A DNA stretch of 64,000 nt, taken from the NCBI RefSeq assembly GCF_002307475.1, contig NZ_NTMH01000040.1:124001-188000 (forward strand). Reading direction: 5' to 3'. The notes beneath the pieces were generated by a model. The model did not search any database, was not told where the DNA came from, and saw only the letters and a program-made list of their open reading frames with translations. Source of the DNA: Pantoea allii. GTDB taxonomy: Bacteria; Pseudomonadota; Gammaproteobacteria; Enterobacterales; Enterobacteriaceae. The position numbers and the translations under genes are program-made. Positions 60,065 through 64,000 of this stretch are shown here, in pieces (positions within the stretch are counted from its first letter, which is position 1; every line of letters starts with the position of its first letter).

Positions 60065-60532
60065 ATGTCGGAAACCCTTAAGCACGGCTCTGTTTTACCC
60101 TCAGCCCCGGTGCCCGTCACGGTGGCTGGCGTGGCGATTATTGCCACGCGCTGTCTGAGCGTGCTGATGCTGGCTAATGCGCTGGGTTACGCCGAAATAG
60201 CCAACTTTGTGCACCGCAGTGCGCAGTCATGGGATTCCACGCTGATCTTTATCGCCAGTCAGGTCATTTTCTTATTTGAACTGCGTTGTGCTTTTACCCT
60301 GATGCGCGGCAGCAACCGGGGGCGCTGGGGATTTGTCGTAGCGCAAATCGTGGTGCTGTTTTATATGCTCATGGCTTCCACCGGCTGGATCTACCCGGAA
60401 ATCTTCAGCATTCAAGGGGATAATAACCTGCAGATTATCCATCGCACGCTGCTGCAAAAACTGCCCGATCTGGTGGTGCTGTTGCTGCTTTTTCTCCCCG
60501 CCAGCAGCCGCGCATTTTTCCGTAAGCGGTGA
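60065..60532 (+). CDS. ybjO: inner membrane protein YbjO (DUF2593)
   Basis: A 155-residue protein with about four hydrophobic segments; FVHRSAQSWDSTLIFIASQ and ELRCAFTLMRGSNRGRW match the YbjO family of unknown function. It lies between potI and rlmC, as in E. coli. Confidence 0.9.
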   Translation: MSETLKHGSVLPSAPVPVTVAGVAIIATRCLSVLMLANALGYAEIANFVHRSAQSWDSTLIFIASQVIFLFELRCAFTLMRGSNRGRWGFVVAQIVVLFYMLMASTGWIYPEIFSIQGDNNLQIIHRTLLQKLPDLVVLLLLFLPASSRAFFRKR

Positions 60533-60580
60533 TACAATCGCGCTCCGCCAACCCTTCCGACCGTTAACACAGGCTTTACC

Positions 60581-61726
60581 ATGCACTGCGCGCTCTATGA
60601 CGCTAACCGTTGCCGCTCTTGCCAGTGGCTCGAAAAACCCTATTCCCAGCAGCTTGATGAGAAACAGTCCCAGCTGACTCAGCTGCTGGCCGCGTTTCCG
60701 GTTAAACACTGGCTGCCGCCGGTCACGTCGGCCCAGCAAGGATTCCGTAATAAGGCAAAGATGGTGGTGAGCGGCAGCGTTGAGCGTCCGATTTTCGGTA
60801 TCGTACAGCGTAACGGTGAGGCGACGGATCTTTGCGCCTGTCCGCTCTATCCCGACAGCTTTTCCCCGGTACTGGCGAGCTTAAAACCCTTTATCGCGCG
60901 CGCAGGCTTAACCCCTTACAACATCGAACGGCAGCGCGGTGAACTCAAGTATTTGCTGCTGACCGAAAGTACCCAGGGCGGGATGATGCTGCGCTTTGTT
61001 CTGCGATCGCACACCAAGCTGGAGCAACTGCGAAACGCACTGCCCTGGCTACAGCAGCAGTTGCCGCAGCTGAGAGTGATTTCAGTCAACATCCAGCCGG
61101 TGCATATGGCCATTCTGGAAGGGGATGAGGAGATCGCGCTGACGCCAATGCAGTCGCTGGCCGACGTTTTTAACGGTGTTCCGCTGTGGATACGGCCCCA
61201 AAGTTTTTTCCAGACCAATCCCCAGGTGGCCAGTGCGCTGTACGCGACGGCGCGCGACTGGGTGCGTCAGCTGCCGATTACCAGCATGTGGGATCTGTTT
61301 TGCGGCGTGGGAGGATTTGGCCTGCATTGCGCTTCACCAGAGATACAGCTGACCGGGATCGAGATCAGTGCTGAAGCCATTGCCTGCGCGCAACGCTCAG
61401 CACAAATGCTGGGTCTGGATAACGTCAGTTTTGCCGCACTCGATTCCACCGCCTTTGCCACTGAGCGTGATGCGGTGCCGCAGCTGGTGCTGGTGAATCC
61501 GCCGCGCCGGGGGATTGGACAGGGGCTGTGTGATTATCTCCGCACGATGGCGCCTGACTATGTGCTCTATTCAAGCTGTAATCCGCAGACGATGGCGCAG
61601 GATATTGCCCGGCTAAGCGATTACGATGTGACACAGGTACAGCTGTTCGATATGTTCCCGCATACGGCGCATTTTGAAGTGCTGACGCTACTGACGCATC
61701 AACGGCTGGGTGGGCCAGTCAGGTAA
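60581..61726 (+). CDS. rlmC: 23S rRNA (uracil(747)-C5)-methyltransferase RlmC
   Basis: A 381-residue RumA-type methyltransferase. N-terminal iron-sulfur cysteines are in [16 protein letters not shown] and CACPLY; SAM motif [14 protein letters not shown]; catalytic region [10 protein letters not shown] and the nucleophile Cys in [12 protein letters not shown]. Matches E. coli RlmC (375). Confidence 0.96.
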   Translation: MHCALYDANRCRSCQWLEKPYSQQLDEKQSQLTQLLAAFPVKHWLPPVTSAQQGFRNKAKMVVSGSVERPIFGIVQRNGEATDLCACPLYPDSFSPVLASLKPFIARAGLTPYNIERQRGELKYLLLTESTQGGMMLRFVLRSHTKLEQLRNALPWLQQQLPQLRVISVNIQPVHMAILEGDEEIALTPMQSLADVFNGVPLWIRPQSFFQTNPQVASALYATARDWVRQLPITSMWDLFCGVGGFGLHCASPEIQLTGIEISAEAIACAQRSAQMLGLDNVSFAALDSTAFATERDAVPQLVLVNPPRRGIGQGLCDYLRTMAPDYVLYSSCNPQTMAQDIARLSDYDVTQVQLFDMFPHTAHFEVLTLLTHQRLGGPVR

Positions 61727-61786
61727 TCTGCTGAACTGAGGACAGTGCAGAACCGGTCAGCAGAACACGCCGCTGGCCCATAATAC

Positions 61787-62518
61787 TTATTCAGGGAACC
61801 ATTTCTGATTAATTTTCTGCCAGCTACCGTTCGCTTTTAACGCCGCCAGAGCCTGATTAAATTTATCGCGCAGTGGGTCATTACCTTTGCGTACCGCAAT
61901 GCCCAGGCCGGTACCAAAGTAATCTGCATCCGTTACGTGCTCACCGACGCTGGCCAGTTCGCTGTTACTTTTTAACCACTGATTGACGACTGCGCTGTCA
62001 CCAAATACGCCGTCAAGACGACCGCTTTTCATATCCAGAATGGCATTCTGATAGCTGTCATACGCCACGACTGTAATTTCAGGGTGCTTGTCCTGCAGAT
62101 ATTTCTGGTGCGTCGTACCATTCTCAACGCCAATTCGTTTACCTTTCAACGCATCGACAGAACTGAACTTCCCTTTCGGCGCAATCACGATGGCGGAGTT
62201 CGCGTAATAGGGCTGGGTGAAATCAACCTGCTTGCTGCGTTCAGCAGTGATGTCCATACCTGCAATGACGGCGTCATAGCGGCGGAACTTGAGCGAAGGG
62301 ATCAGGCTGTCAAACGCCGTATTAGTAAATGAGCATTCCGCTTTCATCTGCGCACACAGCGCTTTCGCCAGGTCAATGTCGAAACCCACAATCTGGTTGT
62401 CGCTGTTCAGCGATTCAAAAGGAGGGTAGGTAGCAGAGGTGGCGAAGCGAATCTTGTCAGCTGCCTGGGCGCTTACCGCCAGGCTTGCCAGTACGGCGGC
62501 AATCATCCATTTTTTCAT
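61787..62518 (-). CDS. artJ: arginine-binding periplasmic protein ArtJ
   Basis: A 243-residue SBP_bac_3 protein with a signal peptide ending at AQA. TSATYPPFESLNSDNQ, GFDIDLAKALCAQMKAECSF, MDITAERSKQVDFTQPYY and GIAVRKGNDPL match E. coli ArtJ, which is arginine-specific. It has its own promoter with tandem ARG boxes, downstream of artQM. Confidence 0.95.
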   Translation of the reverse strand: MKKWMIAAVLASLAVSAQAADKIRFATSATYPPFESLNSDNQIVGFDIDLAKALCAQMKAECSFTNTAFDSLIPSLKFRRYDAVIAGMDITAERSKQVDFTQPYYANSAIVIAPKGKFSSVDALKGKRIGVENGTTHQKYLQDKHPEITVVAYDSYQNAILDMKSGRLDGVFGDSAVVNQWLKSNSELASVGEHVTDADYFGTGLGIAVRKGNDPLRDKFNQALAALKANGSWQKINQKWFPE

Positions 62519-62577
62519 TACAGGCTCCCGTTAGCCATCAATAACACAGCAAGTGAATGCGCCACACGATGCCAGTA

Positions 62578-62616
62578 AATGAATTTTTATTCAATAAATA
62601 TGATTATAAAATTAAT
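62578..62616. promoter_or_regulatory. tandem ARG boxes (ArgR operator) upstream of artJ
   Basis: Box 1 (62578-62595) has the perfect TGAAT-TTTT-ATTCA core. Exactly 3 bp later box 2 (62599-62616) reads TGATT-ATAA-AATTA, a weaker match. Paired 18 bp boxes with a 3 bp spacer are the known ArgR arrangement. They lie 60-98 bp upstream of the artJ start, so arginine should repress artJ. Confidence 0.88.
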
Positions 62617-62618
62617 CA

Positions 62619-62634
62619 GGCAGGTTGCCCTGCC
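62619..62634 (-). terminator. weak hairpin after artM
   Basis: GGCAGG / CCTGCC (6 bp stem, loop of 4) lies 6 bases downstream of the artM stop on the minus strand, followed by TGATTAATTTTAT. It may separate artPIQM from artJ transcription. Confidence 0.45.
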
Positions 62635-62640
62635 GAAGGA

Positions 62641-63309
62641 TTAATTCCGCCGTTCAAACGCCAGGGCGCGTTTCTCAATCAGGCGCATCATGAGGGTAAG
62701 CAGACCGTTAACACACAGGTAAATCAGCCCGGCAGCCGCGTAAACCGTGACGTCATAGGTTCGGCCATACAGCAGTTGACCATGCCCCATCACCTCCATC
62801 AGCGTAATAGTAAACGCCAGTGATGTGCCTTTAAACACCAGCACCACTTCGTTGGAGTAGGAAGACAGCGCGCGCTTAAACGCATAAGGCAGCAGAACAC
62901 GCAGGGTTTGCCGGGGCGTCATGCCCAGCGCTTCACAGGACTGCCACTGACCCGCAGGAATCGCCCGAACGGCACCGTAAAACAGCTGCGTCGTATAGGC
63001 CGCGCTGTTGAGTGACAACGCCAGCATGGCGCACAGCCATGGCTGCGACAGCAGATGCCATAACCAGGGCACCGTTTGCAGGCTGGGAAACTGCCCCGGT
63101 CCGTAATAGATCAGGAAGATCTGCACCAGCAGCGGCGTGCCGGTAAACAGGGTAATAAAGCCTTTTACCAGCGGCGAAAACAGCGGCGTTTTCAAGGCCA
63201 GCACGATGGTAAACATCAGCGACAGCAGCAGCGCGATGACCAGGGAAGCGGCGGTTAAGCTCAGGCTGGTATTCAGCCCTTTCAGCAGTTCGGGTAGATA
63301 GTGCAGCAT
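62641..63309 (-). CDS. artM: arginine ABC importer permease ArtM
   Basis: A 222-residue inner-membrane permease of the HisM family (TGTPLLVQIFLIYYGPGQFP; EAA loop WQSCEALGMTPRQTLRVLLP), matching E. coli ArtM. Its start codon shares one base with the artQ stop (TGATG). Confidence 0.96.
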   Translation of the reverse strand: MLHYLPELLKGLNTSLSLTAASLVIALLLSLMFTIVLALKTPLFSPLVKGFITLFTGTPLLVQIFLIYYGPGQFPSLQTVPWLWHLLSQPWLCAMLALSLNSAAYTTQLFYGAVRAIPAGQWQSCEALGMTPRQTLRVLLPYAFKRALSSYSNEVVLVFKGTSLAFTITLMEVMGHGQLLYGRTYDVTVYAAAGLIYLCVNGLLTLMMRLIEKRALAFERRN

Positions 63310-64000
63310 CAGCGGTCCCCCCGCTCAAAACGGGTAGTGCGCAATTCAATTCGACGCAGCACGGCCTGACTGAATAGCGTGATCAGCAGGTAAATGGCCG
63401 CCGCCACTAAAAACCAGGTGAATGGCTCCTGGGTTCGGGTCGCGATACTTTTGGTCTGCAACATAAGGTCGTTAACGCTAATCAGCGACACCAGTGCGGT
63501 ATCTTTCAGCAACACCAGCCACTGGTTTCCCAGGCCTGGCAACGCATGACGCCACATTTGCGGCATGATCAGGCGGACAAAAATCGCTGACTTTTTCATG
63601 CCGAGCGCCTGGCCTGATTCCCACTGCCCAATCGGCACGGCTTTCAGCGCGCCGCGCAGCGTTTGCGACGCATAGGCGGCATAGAGCATCGCCAGCGCAA
63701 TCACGCCACAGAGAAACGGGCTGACGTCAAAATTTTCAATCTGCATCTGAACCGGCAGCCTGAAAAAGCCGAAGTTCAGGACAACGCCATCGGATAAGGT
63801 CAGTAACACCTGTGATGCGCCAAAGTAGATAAACAGCACAACCAGGATTTCCGGCAGGCCGCGAATCAGCGTGACCAGAGCGGTACCGATCCATGCCAGC
63901 GGCTTCAGCCGCATCGACTCCCAGCCGGCAAAAATCATCGCCAGCACCAGGCCAGCGATGAGGGCACAAACAGCAAGGCCGACGGTCATGCCGGCGGCGC
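63309..64000 (-). CDS. artQ: arginine ABC importer permease ArtQ, partial (N-terminus outside window)
   Basis: The frame stays open to the window edge, reading [17 protein letters not shown] at the right end; in E. coli ArtQ this is preceded by about ten residues, so the ATG at 63989 is internal and the true start lies outside. [18 protein letters not shown] and the EAA loop [20 protein letters not shown] identify a HisQ-family permease. It partners ArtM. Confidence 0.94.
   Translation of the reverse strand, partial: AAGMTVGLAVCALIAGLVLAMIFAGWESMRLKPLAWIGTALVTLIRGLPEILVVLFIYFGASQVLLTLSDGVVLNFGFFRLPVQMQIENFDVSPFLCGVIALAMLYAAYASQTLRGALKAVPIGQWESGQALGMKKSAIFVRLIMPQMWRHALPGLGNQWLVLLKDTALVSLISVNDLMLQTKSIATRTQEPFTWFLVAAAIYLLITLFSQAVLRRIELRTTRFERGDR

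Noticed and set aside
1..64000. CRISPR arrays, tRNA or rRNA genes and prophage
   Set aside because: No regularly spaced repeats, cloverleaf-like tRNA ends or phage structural genes were noticed while reading; a tRNA scan would be decisive.

Overview
The window is a chromosomal segment of an enterobacterium, most likely Erwiniaceae (Pantoea or Erwinia type). The gene order ompX-mntR-ybiR-ybiT-moeB/moeA-iaaA-gsiABCD-rimO-yliI-dacC-ybjG-ybjL-ybjM-grxA-ybjC-nfsA-rimK-ybjN-potFGHI-ybjO-rlmC-artJ-artM-artQ follows the 18-19 minute region of E. coli K-12. Proteins resemble the E. coli ones closely but not identically. Several blocks are absent from E. coli: a hut locus, a tripartite efflux operon, an H-NS paralogue and a small AT-rich island.

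Bases 1-8509 hold a histidine-utilisation locus. hutF (minus, cut by the window edge) diverges from hutI-hutG, which gives the five-step, formate-releasing branch. A polar amino acid ABC importer (binding protein, two permeases, ATPase) follows and ends in a HutH-like gene. The importer operon has a textbook sigma-54 promoter, an upstream NtrC-type site and HutC-type operators, so it should be switched on by nitrogen limitation and by histidine/urocanate. The HutH-like protein exactly lacks the Ala-Ser-Gly triad that forms the MIO cofactor. hutU is not in the window.

Bases 8513-19394 hold a flavin reductase-like gene, an orphan extended SDR, rlmF, glnHPQ (with sigma-54/NtrC signals), dps, rhtA, ompX, a mntS-like small gene divergent from mntR across MntR-type operators, and ybiR. 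Bases 19537-24887 carry an emrA/emrB/outer-membrane-factor efflux operon and an hns-like gene. Bases 25220-41817 are conserved core: ybiT, moeBA, iaaA-gsiABCD, a DUF4385 gene, rimO, a CynT-like carbonic anhydrase, yliI, a HAD phosphatase and dacC.

Bases 41818-48947, between dacC and ybjG, are an AT-rich island. After a 1.4 kb degenerate stretch come a SAM methyltransferase, two tandem paralogues of the tyrosine phenol-lyase/tryptophanase family with altered substrate-pocket residues, and a cytochrome P450 whose I-helix acid is replaced by His. A deleted IS3-family transposase remnant closes the island. This four-gene set looks like a compact biosynthetic pathway for a modified amino acid or an amine/phenol/indole-derived metabolite. 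I do not recognise it as a described system, and it is the main candidate for novelty here.

Bases 48948-64000 return to core genes: ybjG, ybjL, ybjM, grxA, ybjC-nfsA-rimK-ybjN, the putrescine importer potFGHI, ybjO, rlmC, and the arginine importer genes artJ (behind tandem ARG boxes), artM and artQ (cut by the window edge). I saw no tRNA, rRNA, CRISPR array or prophage.
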